64,000 bases of DNA from the NCBI GenBank assembly GCA_028370155.1, contig CP116670.1, forward strand, positions 930,001 to 994,000. The letters run 5' to 3'. The translations under genes and the position numbers were made by a program. Positions 47,463-56,700 of this stretch are shown in pieces (positions within the stretch are counted from its first letter, which is position 1; each line of letters starts with the position of its first letter). This DNA is from Arthrobacter sp. OVS8 (GTDB lineage: Bacteria; Actinomycetota; Actinomycetes; Actinomycetales; Micrococcaceae). The notes under the pieces are model-generated. The model worked only from the letters and a program-made list of their open reading frames with translations. It made no database searches and was not told where the DNA came from.

Positions 47463-47485
47463 GTGCCCGAGGTGGGACTCGAACC
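47463..47485 (-). other. tRNA 3'-end segment (att-like), copy C
   Basis: The same 23 bases as in A and B, kept exactly although the surrounding repeat has diverged. Confidence 0.65.
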
Positions 47486-47573
47486 GGGTTCCAGCCCTTG
47501 AATTTCCGCCAGTCCCCCGCAAATTTCCGCAATCCGGCCCAGTCCGGCACCAGTACGACCCGATCCGAAGCCC

Positions 47574-47598
47574 AGGGTGTGCACATTGTGCACACCCT
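47574..47598. promoter_or_regulatory. Perfect 25-base palindrome at right end of scar C
   Basis: Arms AGGGTGTGCACA (47574-47585) and TGTGCACACCCT (47587-47598) are separated by a single T. A shorter GTGTGG/CCACAC pair lies in the same place after copy B. It could be an operator or a recombinase-binding site. Confidence 0.6.
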
Positions 47599-48087
47599 CT
47601 TTGTGCCCGCCTTCGGCGCGCCCAACCAGGCTGCTTAGACGGCCGCAAGAGCGGGGCGCGATTTCGCTCCGATAGGAAGAGTTGGTTCCCTGATCCGGCC
47701 CCAGACGAGCATCGCACCAGGGAGCGGCCCTCATGCTGAAATCGATGACAATCATGGCCACGGGTTCCTCCTTTCCGAACATCTCATGGAGAAACGAACG
47801 GCAACCAGCATGACCAACCGGCTGGCCGGCCGTCCAAGAAGTGAGCGTGGACCATTGACGACATGACGGAGCCGACCGCAACGTCCGCCTTTTCCCCGGC
47901 CAAGAGGTACTCGACTGGCTGGCCGCGGGCAACTGATACCGGATATTGCGTCACCCAGGTTGACGACAGGGCCCACATCGTCACTGTCCGATTATCGTTC
48001 TGGAAGCCAAGCTGAACTTCCCCGCAGACTGCAGGACCGGCCGCGCTGACCATGTCAGCGCAGCCGGTCCTTTCGGGATCTTTCCCA
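47583..48087. other. Unassigned stretch between scar C and inositol locus
   Basis: No intact gene is supported. A minus-strand frame starting near 47754 (MIVIDFSMRAAPWCDARLG) has a good ribosome site (AAAGGAGG) but no recognisable family. A possible toxin remnant (47863-48015) lies on the plus strand. Confidence 0.35.
47863..48015 (+). pseudogene. Possible RelE/ParE-type toxin remnant
   Basis: A 50-codon frame ends in TQVDDRAHIVTVRLSFWKP, reminiscent of the RelE strand pattern (YRVDD-AHTVTVLRI). A GN-YRI segment in an adjacent frame lies just before it. There is no antitoxin, no active-site arginine pattern and no ribosome site. It is a weak call. Confidence 0.25.
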
Positions 48088-49617
48088 TCAGCAGGGTCTG
48101 TCGCGCCCCCGCCACCGGAAGTGGGTCAGTTGGAGGAAGTTATACGAGGCTCCGGAGGCGTGGTTCGCGTCCGGCCAGCGGGAGGTGACGACCTTGCCTC
48201 GGGTGTAGAACGAGACGCCTTCGGGTCCGTAGATGTGCTTGTCGCCGAACAGGGATGCCTTCCAGCCGCCGAAGGAGTAGTAGGCAACCGGCACCGGCAG
48301 GGGGACGTTGATGCCGATCATGCCGACATCCACTGAGCGCTGGAACTTCCGTGCTGCGGCCCCGGAGGAGGTGAAGATGGCGGTGCCGTTGCCGTAGGGG
48401 TTGGCGTTGATGAGCTTGATGCCCTCATCCAGGTCCTCGACCCGGACCACCACGAGGACGGGTCCGAAGATTTCCTCGGTGTAGGCGGTCATTTCGGCCT
48501 TGACGTGGTCCAGGACGGTGGGACCGACCCAGAATCCGTCCTCGTGGCCGGGGACGACCAGGTCGCGGCCGTCGACCACCATGGCGGCGCCGGCGGTTTC
48601 CGCTTCGGTGATGGTCTTGACGATGAATCCCCGCGAGTCACTGCTGATGACCGGTCCCATGTCGGCGTCAGGTTCCGTGCCGTTTTTGACCTTGACGTCC
48701 AGGGCGCGTTCCTGGACTTTCTTGACCAGCAGGTCGGCGGCATCGCCGACGGCGACGGCGACGGAGATGGCCATGCAGCGCTGGCCGGCGGAGCCGAAGG
48801 CGGCGGCGGCCAGATGGTCGGCGGCGTTGTCCAGGTCGGCGTCGGGCATCACGATGGCGTGGTTCTTCGCGCCTCCCAGAGCCTGGACCCGTTTGCCGTG
48901 GGCGGTGGCCACTTCAAGGATGTGCTTGGCCACGGGTGTGGAGCCCACGAAGGAGATGGCGTCCACGTCCGGGTGCGTCAGCAGACCTGAGACAACCTCA
49001 CGGTCGCCGTGCAGAACCTGGAAGACGCCGTCGGGCAGGCCTGCCTGCTTCCAAAGTCTGGCCAGGAGCATGGCCGCCGACGGCACCCGGTGGGAGGGCT
49101 TGAGGATGAAGGCGTTGCCGGTGGCGATTGCCATCGGGGCCATCCACAGCGGCACCATGACCGGAAAGTTGAAGGGCGTGATGCCCGCGACGACACCGAC
49201 GGGCTCGCGGAAGGAGAAAACGTCGATGCCGGTGGAGACCTGGTCCGAATAGTCGCCCTTGAGCAGCTGCGGGATACCGCAGGCGAACTCGATGACCTCG
49301 AGACCGCGGCCGATCTCGCCCTTGGCGTCGGAGAGGACCTTGCCATGTTCGGCCGTGATCAGTTCGGCGAGCTCGTCCACGTGGGCTGCGACGAGCTCGC
49401 GGAACTTGAACAGCACTGCGGTCCGCTTGGCCAGGGAGATGTCGCCCCAGGAATCGGCGGCCGCACGGGCAGCGGCGACGGTGGCGTCCAGGTCCGCACG
49501 GTTGGCCAGCCGCAGCTCTGCGGTAATGGTGCCGGTAGCGGGGTTGTAGACGGGCCTAGTGTCGGTCCCGGTGCCTGCTGTCTCGGCTCCGCTGATGAAG
49601 TGGGTGATGACGGTCAT
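48088..49617 (-). CDS. mmsA: CoA-acylating methylmalonate-semialdehyde dehydrogenase
   Basis: Oxidises malonate- or methylmalonate-semialdehyde to acetyl-CoA or propionyl-CoA with NAD+ and CoA; in inositol breakdown it is the last step (IolA). 509 residues, intact. Motifs are ITPFNFPVMVPLWM, the nucleotide loop FVGSTPVAKHILEVA, and the catalytic Cys in FGSAGQRCMAIS. The equivalent of the general-base Glu is replaced (LGGAKNHAIVMPDAD), as is normal for the CoA-acylating subgroup. The last ~15 residues (after SYNFL) are atypical, perhaps due to a small frame error. The start overlaps the stop of the preceding Gfo gene (TAATG). Confidence 0.9.
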   Translation of the reverse strand: MTVITHFISGAETAGTGTDTRPVYNPATGTITAELRLANRADLDATVAAARAAADSWGDISLAKRTAVLFKFRELVAAHVDELAELITAEHGKVLSDAKGEIGRGLEVIEFACGIPQLLKGDYSDQVSTGIDVFSFREPVGVVAGITPFNFPVMVPLWMAPMAIATGNAFILKPSHRVPSAAMLLARLWKQAGLPDGVFQVLHGDREVVSGLLTHPDVDAISFVGSTPVAKHILEVATAHGKRVQALGGAKNHAIVMPDADLDNAADHLAAAAFGSAGQRCMAISVAVAVGDAADLLVKKVQERALDVKVKNGTEPDADMGPVISSDSRGFIVKTITEAETAGAAMVVDGRDLVVPGHEDGFWVGPTVLDHVKAEMTAYTEEIFGPVLVVVRVEDLDEGIKLINANPYGNGTAIFTSSGAAARKFQRSVDVGMIGINVPLPVPVAYYSFGGWKASLFGDKHIYGPEGVSFYTRGKVVTSRWPDANHASGASYNFLQLTHFRWRGRDRPC

Positions 49618-50642
49618 TACTGCTCCTGTAGTAAGTGGTGTTTCACGGTGTGCACTTGTTCAACATTCCGTGGGAGGCCTGTGGCGAGGGATTCGTGGAC
49701 TGCGAGCCGGACCGCCAGGTTCTGCTCGGTGAGTTCCCGATGCGCCACCTCGTGCCCTGAGCTGCGGGCCCATGCGCTGAATCTTTCGATTTCGACCTTG
49801 AACTGGTCTTCGGCAACGTCGAAGACCTCGGTGCTGCCGTCCCTGAGCGAAACGGTCACCCGCGCAGGGACTCCGGGGTCCGGGTCGAACGCCTGGTCGA
49901 GCGTGATGTGGCCCTTGGTGCCGATGACCTGGAACGTGTGGGTCAGGGGTCCTTCGAAGCCGCAGTCAAAGGTTCCAATGACGCCGTCGTAGTCCAGGAT
50001 CGCGGCGACCGTGGTCTCGACAGGGTCCGTTGGGCTCGTCCCCTTGGCGTAGACACTGACGGGGGTCCGTCCCATGACCATGTTCATGATGTCGATGGCG
50101 TAACACCCGACGTCGTTGACGGCACCGCCTTCAAGGCCCGTCTGAAGGCGGACCTCTCCGGGGTTGCGGTCCATGACAAAGTGGAAGCGCGCATGCAGGG
50201 AGACAACCTGGCCGATCCGTCCGGCGTCGATGAACTCGCGGACTTTCTGGTGCTGCGGATGGAAGCGGTACATAAAGGCCTCCATGAGGGTCACACCGTT
50301 CCGCTCGCAGGCCTCGACCACGCGTGCGTAGTCTTCAAGGCTTCCGACCAGCGGCTTCTCGCAGAGGATGTCCTTGCCTGCCTCGGCCGCTGCGACGATC
50401 CATTCAGCGTGGAGACCGTTGGGGAAGGGCAGGTAGACGGCTTCGATGGTCGGATCCGCAAGCAGTTCCTCGTGCGAGGTGTAGACGGTGGGGATCTCAA
50501 AGCGGGCGGCGACCCCGGCGGCCCGGCCGCTGGGACTGCTGATCGCGGAGACGACTGCGTTGCGGGCCTTCTGCATCGCCGGCAGGAACCGGTCCTGGGC
50601 GATGCGGGCGGTGGTGAGAACGCCCCAGCGCACTGCACTCAT
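49617..50642 (-). CDS. Gfo/Idh/MocA-family NAD(P)-dependent oxidoreductase (trans-dihydrodiol/inositol dehydrogenase type)
   Basis: 341 residues, intact. An N-terminal Rossmann fold (VRWGVLTTARIAQDRFLPAM) is followed by EKPLVG (the EKP motif), MEAFMYRFHPQHQKVREFI and the GGAVNDVGCYAIDIMNMV helix of the C-terminal domain. The ATG 50642 overlaps the TGA of the iolE-like gene; a longer frame to 50759 lies wholly inside that gene and is rejected. It probably oxidises an inositol isomer or a related sugar. It is one of three members of this family in the locus, so broad substrate use is likely. Confidence 0.88.
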   Translation of the reverse strand: MSAVRWGVLTTARIAQDRFLPAMQKARNAVVSAISSPSGRAAGVAARFEIPTVYTSHEELLADPTIEAVYLPFPNGLHAEWIVAAAEAGKDILCEKPLVGSLEDYARVVEACERNGVTLMEAFMYRFHPQHQKVREFIDAGRIGQVVSLHARFHFVMDRNPGEVRLQTGLEGGAVNDVGCYAIDIMNMVMGRTPVSVYAKGTSPTDPVETTVAAILDYDGVIGTFDCGFEGPLTHTFQVIGTKGHITLDQAFDPDPGVPARVTVSLRDGSTEVFDVAEDQFKVEIERFSAWARSSGHEVAHRELTEQNLAVRLAVHESLATGLPRNVEQVHTVKHHLLQEQ

Positions 50643-51526
50643 TTGGCGAGCCCGGCTTCCAGGTCCCGGAGGAACGCCACTGACTGCCGGACGTCCCGGA
50701 CGGGGCCGTCGTCGGTAGGTTCGGCGTCCAGGATGGTGTCCTGTTCCATCGTGAACCATCCGCCGTACCCTGCCTCGAGTAGGTTTCGGACGATGTCGGC
50801 GATTCCGACGTCCCCCTGACCCAGCGGGACGTACATTCCGGTCTTGACCCCGTCGGTGTAGGAGATATCGCCGTTCTGGACCCGTTCCGCGACGGTCCTG
50901 CGCACGTCTTTCAGATGCGTGTGGCCGATGCGTGAGGCATAGTCCCGGACGAGCTGTCCCGGGTCCGTGCCGCCAATGAGGAGATGGCCGGTGTCAAGGC
51001 ACAGGTTCGCGGCCGTGTCGTTCAGGACACGGTCGACGTCCGCCGTCGTTTCGATCATGGTTCCCACGTGGGGGTGGACGACCGCCTGGATGCCCTGGTC
51101 GGCGGCCGCTTTGACGATGGCGTCGAGGTTTCTGCCGAACAGGTGCCAGCCCTCTGCGTCGAGCTCGTGGCGCTGGTCGTAGCCGGCGACGCCGGTTTCG
51201 GCGGCCAGGACCATGATGCTGGCACCCGCTGCCTGGTAGGCATCCAGTTCTGCGGCGACCGCTTGGAGCGGGTCCTTGGAGGCATCGTGCAGGATGATGG
51301 GGAAGAATCCTCCGATGGCCTGCAGGTTGTGCCGTTTGAGGACGTCCGCGCGTTCGGTTGCCTGTTCGGGTAGGAACCCTGCGGGGCCGAATTCCGTTGC
51401 TGTGATGCCTAGGGCGGTCATCTCGGTCAGTACCCGGTCTGCGTCAAGCTGGTAGCCCCATCCGGGGACTTCGCACACGCCCCAGGAGATGGGGGCGGCG
51501 GCAAGGCGGCTGGTGATGGTGCTCAA
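50639..51526 (-). CDS. iolE: Inosose dehydratase-like TIM-barrel protein
   Basis: Predicted 2-keto-myo-inositol (inosose) dehydratase, the second step of inositol catabolism. 295 residues, intact, sugar-phosphate isomerase/epimerase fold. Motifs include AAAPISWGVCEVPGWG, GITATEFGPAGFLP, VHPHVGTMIE (metal-binding His), LDTGHLLIGG (Asp and His ligands), HTHLKDVR and MEQDTILD. WGVCE and GHLLIGG are typical of IolE. It overlaps the SDR gene upstream and the Gfo gene downstream by four bases each. Confidence 0.85.
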   Translation of the reverse strand: MSTITSRLAAAPISWGVCEVPGWGYQLDADRVLTEMTALGITATEFGPAGFLPEQATERADVLKRHNLQAIGGFFPIILHDASKDPLQAVAAELDAYQAAGASIMVLAAETGVAGYDQRHELDAEGWHLFGRNLDAIVKAAADQGIQAVVHPHVGTMIETTADVDRVLNDTAANLCLDTGHLLIGGTDPGQLVRDYASRIGHTHLKDVRRTVAERVQNGDISYTDGVKTGMYVPLGQGDVGIADIVRNLLEAGYGGWFTMEQDTILDAEPTDDGPVRDVRQSVAFLRDLEAGLAK

Positions 51527-52308
51527 TCTGATCCTCCGATGACGTTTTGATCCCAGTCGATGACCGAGCCGGTGACGACTCCGCTCCTGTTGGAGAGGAG
51601 AAAGACTACAAATTCGGCGATCTCGTCCACTTGTCCGAGTTTGCCCATGGGCATGGAGGCGTTGGCCTTGTCTAGCCAGCCGTCTTCTGCGTTGTGAAAT
51701 TTCCGTTGGGTCTCGGCTTCGCCCTCAGTGGCGGTCCAGCCAATGTCCAGGCCGTTGATGCGGATCTTGTCCCAGCGGTGGGCGTGTGCGGCGTTCCGGG
51801 TTACCCCGGCCAGCCCTGCCTTCGCCGCGACGTAGGGGGCCAGATAGGGTTGGCCGCCGAGCTCGGCGATGGAGATGATGTTCACGATGTTTCCGGGCGC
51901 ACCACGCTCCCGCAGGTGTTTGATCGTTTCGGCCATGATGAAGAACGGTGACTTCAGGTTGACGGCGATGTGCGCGTCGAAGAGCTCCGGGGTGGTGTCC
52001 AGCATGGTTCCACGCGTGGTCAGGCCCGCGGCATTCACGGTGCAGTCGATCCGCCCGAACACGGAAATGGTGTCCAGCACCGAGGCCTTCGCCTGTTCCA
52101 CATCGGCCAGGTCGGTCTTGATGAAACGGGCCTCGACGCCGGACTCCGCGAGCTCGGCGGCCAGTTTCTCGCCGGACTCGGCGTTGCGACCGGTCACGGC
52201 GATCCCTGCGGCGCCTTGGGCCGCTGCCTGGCGGGCTACGCCGGCGCCCAGACCTTGGGTGCCGCCGCTGACGAGGACCACCTTGTCTTTGAGCAGTGGG
52301 CTGGTCAT
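51523..52308 (-). CDS. Short-chain dehydrogenase/reductase
   Basis: 261 residues, intact classical SDR. The cofactor loop is SGGTQGLGAGVA (TGxxxGxG variant), then VNAAGLTTRG (NAG), the catalytic Ser in NIISIAELGG, and YVAAKAG (YxxxK). Its place between iolG and iolE suggests oxidation of an inositol isomer or of a ring-opening intermediate. Gene ends overlap both neighbours, so translation is coupled. A role as a sugar-alcohol dehydrogenase is equally possible. Confidence 0.88.
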   Translation of the reverse strand: MTSPLLKDKVVLVSGGTQGLGAGVARQAAAQGAAGIAVTGRNAESGEKLAAELAESGVEARFIKTDLADVEQAKASVLDTISVFGRIDCTVNAAGLTTRGTMLDTTPELFDAHIAVNLKSPFFIMAETIKHLRERGAPGNIVNIISIAELGGQPYLAPYVAAKAGLAGVTRNAAHAHRWDKIRINGLDIGWTATEGEAETQRKFHNAEDGWLDKANASMPMGKLGQVDEIAEFVVFLLSNRSGVVTGSVIDWDQNVIGGSD

Positions 52309-53323
52309 TGTTTACCCTCTGCGATCTTGACGGCGCGGCCGGATCTGGCGGATTCTTCAGCCGCGTTGGCCAGAACCAGGGCCATTACCCCGTCATCGAA
52401 GCCGGGGCTGCAGGCTGTTCCTCCGCGGATGGACCGCACGAAGCTGTCGAGTTCGTTGCGGTAGGCCTGGGCGTAGCGTTCCAGGAAGAACGGCAGGTAG
52501 GCATCGGACTGTTCGGCGCCGCCGGCGGTGTAACTGCGCACGGTGGTGGGGGTCATGTTCCCGGCCGTCAGCAGACCCTCGCTGCCAAATGCTTCCAGCC
52601 GTTGGTCATGTCCGTAGGCGCTGTGGCGGGAGTTGGTGATCGTGATGAGCTCACCGCCGCGTCCGCGCAGGGTGATGACGACCGAATCAAAATCTCCGGC
52701 CTCTTCGATGTAGTCGCAGAACAGATTAGAACCGGTGGCAGAAACTTCGATGATGTCCGGGACGAAGAACCGGGCCATGTCCAGGTCGTGGATGCTCTGG
52801 TCCCGGAAGATCCCGCCGGATGTCTCGATGTAGGCTTTGGGCGCGGGTGCGGGGTCCCGGCTGATGATGGTCAGTTGCTCCAGTCGTCCGATTTCTCCGG
52901 CCTCAAGCCGGGCGCGGACGGAGGCGAAATTCGGGTCGAAGCGACGGTTGAACCCGAGCATAAGAGGGTTTTGGTGCCGCGGATCCGGTCCCGGCACGCG
53001 CGGACGCGGTCGATGTCCAGATCGATGGGCTTTTCGCACAGGGCGGCGACGCCGGCGGCGACCGCCCGGGAGATCAGGTCGACGTGGGTGCTCGTCGGGG
53101 AACCGATGATAATGGCGTCGAGGTCCCTGTTGGCGAAAACCTCATCAGCGGTTTCGACGGCGTGTGCCCCGGTGGTGGCGGCGAGGGCCTGTGCGCCCTT
53201 GATAAACGGGTCGGCGATCCACGCCAGCTCCAGATCAGGGTGCTCGGCGATGTTCCGGGCGTGGACCTGGCCGATGCGGCCGGATCCGAAGAGGGCAACC
53301 TTGAGTGGTCGGTCAGCGGACAT
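52305..53323 (-). CDS. iolG: Inositol 2-dehydrogenase-like, Gfo/Idh/MocA family
   Basis: Probably oxidises myo-inositol to 2-keto-myo-inositol with NAD+. About 339 residues after one A is restored near 52962. Seen are the Rossmann motif LFGSGRIGQVHARNI, IIGSPTSTHVDLI, EKPIDLD (catalytic EKP), LMLGFNRRFDPNF, and the His/Asp helix FRDQSIHDLDMARFF, where the DxxxH arrangement matches inositol dehydrogenases. It is coupled by overlap to the SDR gene. Of the three family members in the locus this one is closest in pattern to IolG. Confidence 0.87.
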
Positions 53324-53422
53324 GCGTGATGGTCCTTTCAGGTCTTCCGTGGACGGATGTTTCGTCTGCGGCTGGTTGGTGGTGTTTGGTCGTGAAGATG
53401 GCGCCGCCGCTCTTCATGGGTG

Positions 53423-54359
53423 TCACGGTGCGGCCACTGCCGCCGGGGTGCGGCCCGCCAGGACGTCAACAGCTCCCTTTGCGGCATCGCGGACGGTGTG
53501 AACCATTCCCTGGCGGGTGAAACCCATCAGGTGGGGGTCAGGACGACGTTCTGGTGGTCGAAGAGGGGTGGTGTGCCGGGGGTTCGGGGTCATAGACGTC
53601 CAGTCCGAGGCCAGCCAGCTGTCCGGTGAGAAGAGCGCCATGCGCCGCGTCCAGGTCAACCAGGCCGCCCCTGCTGCAGTTGATGAGGATGGCCCCGGCT
53701 GGCATGAGGGCGATGCGTTCGGCGTTGATGAGGTTGTGGTTTTCCGGTGTCAGCGGTACGTGCAGGGTGACGAAGTCGCTGCGGAGCAGTAAATCCTCCA
53801 CCGTTTCGGAGCGGATGCCGGCCGGGACGTCGGCGAAGGGGTCGAAAGCCAGAACATTGAGGTCGAAGGCCTCGGCGATGCGGGCGACGCGGCGCCCGAT
53901 GCGGCCGTAGCCGATGATTCCCAAGGTGAATCCTTCGAGGTCACCGACGTAAACGGCGGTCCTCTCGTTCCAGCGGCCGTCCCTGACAAGTGCCGTCAGG
54001 GTGGACAGCTTCTTGACGAGTGCTAGGAGGTGGGAAAAGACGCCTTCAGCGACGGACGCGGTATTGCTTCCGGGTGTGATGACCACGGGGATGCCACGGC
54101 GGTTGGCCTCTGCGACGTCGACGAGGTCGGTTCCGACGCCGGTCCTGGCGATCACCTTCAGGGCCGGCATGCGGTCAAGGAGTTTCCGGTCTACCGGGTA
54201 GGCAGCGCGGACGATGGCGGCGTCGGCCCGGGCGAGATCTTCGTCCGTGGGGTTATGGATCATTCGTTGGTGTGGGGCCAGTACCGGTTCGACCAGCCCG
54301 GCCTCCACGTCACCGAGAGCTACGACTGTTTGGGGTGCGGTTATTGAAGCCATCGTCAT
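53423..54359 (-). CDS. D-isomer-specific 2-hydroxyacid dehydrogenase
   Basis: About 312 residues after one C is restored near 53590. The NAD-binding motif GIIGYGRIGRRVARI, the catalytic Arg in LINCSRGGLVD, the Asp/Glu in DVYDPEPP, and the His in the repaired TPHLMGFT form the usual catalytic set. It resembles phosphoglycerate or hydroxypyruvate/glyoxylate dehydrogenases. In this locus it may reduce or oxidise a short acid formed from the sugar. It lies between the LacI gene and iolG with gaps of ~75 and 100 bases. ATG 54353 is an alternative start. Confidence 0.86.
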
Positions 54360-54433
54360 CCTTGAAGATGTGAGTGTCCAACCCGTCCAGGGCCAGGAGG
54401 CCCGCGGGGTGAAGGTATGGGTAAGGGTTTGGG

Positions 54434-55461
54434 TCAGATGCCGAGAAGGCTGGACTTGCGTACGACCAGTTGAGGGGCGATGGACTGGTGGACAAATCCG
54501 CCGCCAAAGTCGTGGTCCTGGATGCGCTGCAGGAGGGTCTTCGCCCCTGTGACGCCGATTGTCGAGCTGTCGGGATCGACAGTGGTTAGGCCGAGCCTGG
54601 GCATGGCGCCGAGGGAGATGTTGTCGTAGCCCGTGATTGCAACCTGGAGTCCGCGTTCATCTGCCGCGGTCATCGCGCCCAGGGCTGCAAGATCGTTGAT
54701 GCACGCCAGGGCGGTGGGCCGTAGCCGGCCGGTCGCACCGAGCGCCCGTTGAGCTGCAACGTATCCGGATTCCTGAGAGAAGTCTGCATCGACGATGTGG
54801 ATATTTCGTCCGAGTCCGTGGCTTTCCATGGCCGCGGTGTATCCGCTGACTCTGGCGGCCCCGACCGAGCCGCCAAGCCCGCCCAGGTGCGCGATCCGTT
54901 CATGGCCCTGGTCAATGAGATGGTCCACCACCATGTGGATGCCGGAGGCATCATCGCTCCGGACCACATCGGCGGTGTCGATGTAGTCCGGACCTCCTCC
55001 GGCGAATACGACGGCTCCTCCGGATACAACGCGGCTGAATGGCGCTTTATCCGGAACCGTCCCGATCACGAGGAGGCCGGCGACCCGCAGATCGCGAAAC
55101 GCCTGCAGGATGGAGTGGTCCACTCCCCGCCGGCTGACGCCGACGCCGTGACCGCGCTGAAGAGCACGGTATGGCCAGCCTCTTCCAGCACCGGCCGTGC
55201 GGCGTCGACGACATCAAAGGCCCAGGGGTTGTGCAGGTCGCTGACCAGCACGCCGATGGTCCCATTGCTGCGGGTTGCGAGCGACCTGGCGGCCGTGTTG
55301 AGCTCATAGCCCAACTCCTCAACAACTTCCAGCACCCGCTGGCGGCGTTCGGCGCTGACCCGGGGAGAGTCACGCAGCACCAGTGAAACCAAGGACTTTG
55401 ATACGCCGGCACGTTCGGCCACGTCCAGGATCGTAGGCCGCCGGGCAGATGCAGTCGCCAC
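54434..55461 (-). CDS. LacI-family transcriptional regulator
   Basis: About 342 residues. The N-terminal helix-turn-helix PTILDVAERAGVSKSLVSLVL and hinge NTAARSLATRS are typical of LacI/GalR, followed by the periplasmic-binding-protein-like ligand domain (GVLVSDLHNPWAFDVVDAA, ACINDLAALGAM, LTTVDPDSSTIG). A frame repair near 55110 joins the halves. The start is taken as GTG 55461, directly before the HTH and two bases after the preceding stop; an in-frame ATG at 55512 lies inside the Gfo gene. It most likely controls the surrounding inositol genes with an inositol-type inducer. Confidence 0.88.
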
Positions 55462-55463
55462 GG

Positions 55464-56674
55464 TTAGATCCGCGCCGCAGTTGTGCCGTGGATTTCTTCG
55501 ATCTTCTGCCACTGTCCGGACAGTGAGGATGCTTCGGCCGCACTGACGATCGCGGCCGCGGAGGCGGCATCGTGGATGTTGGAGTTTTCCTGGGCGCCGC
55601 CGGCGACGGCGACGAGGAACTTCTTCGCCTCGATCACCTTGAGGTCATCAAAACCCATGCTGTTGCCGGGTCCGGGCTGGAAGTAGGAGTAGTCGCCGTG
55701 GCGCGGGCTGGCGTTCACCGTGGTGTAGCCCTGCTCCTCGTTGTTGCGCCCCAGGCAGACTTTGAGCTCGTTCATGCGCTCAAAATCCCATTTGAGGAGC
55801 CTTCGGTGCCGTAGACCTCAATCTGGTAACCGCACTCGGGTCCGACGGCCACGCGGGAGGACTCGATGGTGCCCACGGCTCCTGCGCCGACCGCGGATGG
55901 GCCGAACCGGACCAACGCTGCAGCGTAGTCTTCATTTTCGACCTCCCCCATTTCACCATTTTCGATTACTGCGAAGTGCGTGGCGGATCCCATGGCGAGC
56001 TTCGGCCGCTGTGTGTAGACCGTGCTGGTCAGCGCAGTGACCTCAGCGATGGGTCCAACTACATATTGGCACAGGTCCGTTGCGTGGCTGAACAGATCCG
56101 CCAGCACGCCGGTTCCTGCCAGTTTCTTGTCGAAGCGCCAGGACAGCGCACCGTTGGGTTCGGAAGCATATCCGGAGAAGAAAACCGCGCGCACGTTGGT
56201 GATTCGACCGAGGCGGCCTTCAGCAACCAGTTTCCGTGCGTGCTCCACTGCCGGGGCATGGCGGTAGTTGTAGCCAATGGACGTCAGGACGCCGGCCTCC
56301 ACGGCGGCTTCCTGCACGGCTGCCGTTTCCTGGTACCCGCGTCCAACGGGCTTTTCGATCCAGAAGTGCTTGCCGGCTTTGGCTGCTGCAATGCCGATTT
56401 CAGCGTGGAGGAAGTTGGGAGCGCAGATGGAAACGACGTCCACGTCCGGGTGGTTCAGGACATCGTGGTAATCGGTGGTGCCCTCCGCGAAGCCAAGGAC
56501 GTCCCGGGCATAGTCCACGCGGCTGGGAGCGGTGTCAGCTGCAATCACAAGTTTTGTTTTCAGGCCGAGCTCCGGGTAGGCGTACGGGACGGTCTGGTAG
56601 GCGCGCGAGTGGAGCTTTCCCATCCATCCGACGCTGATGAGACCGACGCCGATGGTGCGAGGTTCTGCGTTCAC
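55464..56674 (-). CDS. Gfo/Idh/MocA-family oxidoreductase
   Basis: About 403 residues after one base is restored near 55795. The N-terminal Rossmann part reads VGLISVGWMGKLHSRAY, then VSICAPNFLHAEIGIAAAK, EKPVGRG (EKP motif) and SIGYNYRHAPAVEHAR. The longer C-terminal domain (LADLFSHATDLCQYVVG, DDLKVIEAKKFLVAVAG) is typical of the larger members that act on inositol isomers or disaccharide-like substrates. The stop lies two bases before the LacI start. It is the third family member in the locus. Confidence 0.87.
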
Positions 56675-56700
56675 GTTCTTACCTTTCTTCTTTTTGTTAG

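Larger units (their letters stand above)
46981..47582 (+). repeat. Resolvase-fragment/tRNA-end scar repeat, copy C
   Basis: 602 bases, the most diverged of the three copies. The region right of the tRNA-end segment differs from A and B over ~30 bases, then rejoins (AATCCGGCCCAGTCCGGCACC). It sits about 12 kb from copy B, in the same orientation. Confidence 0.82.
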
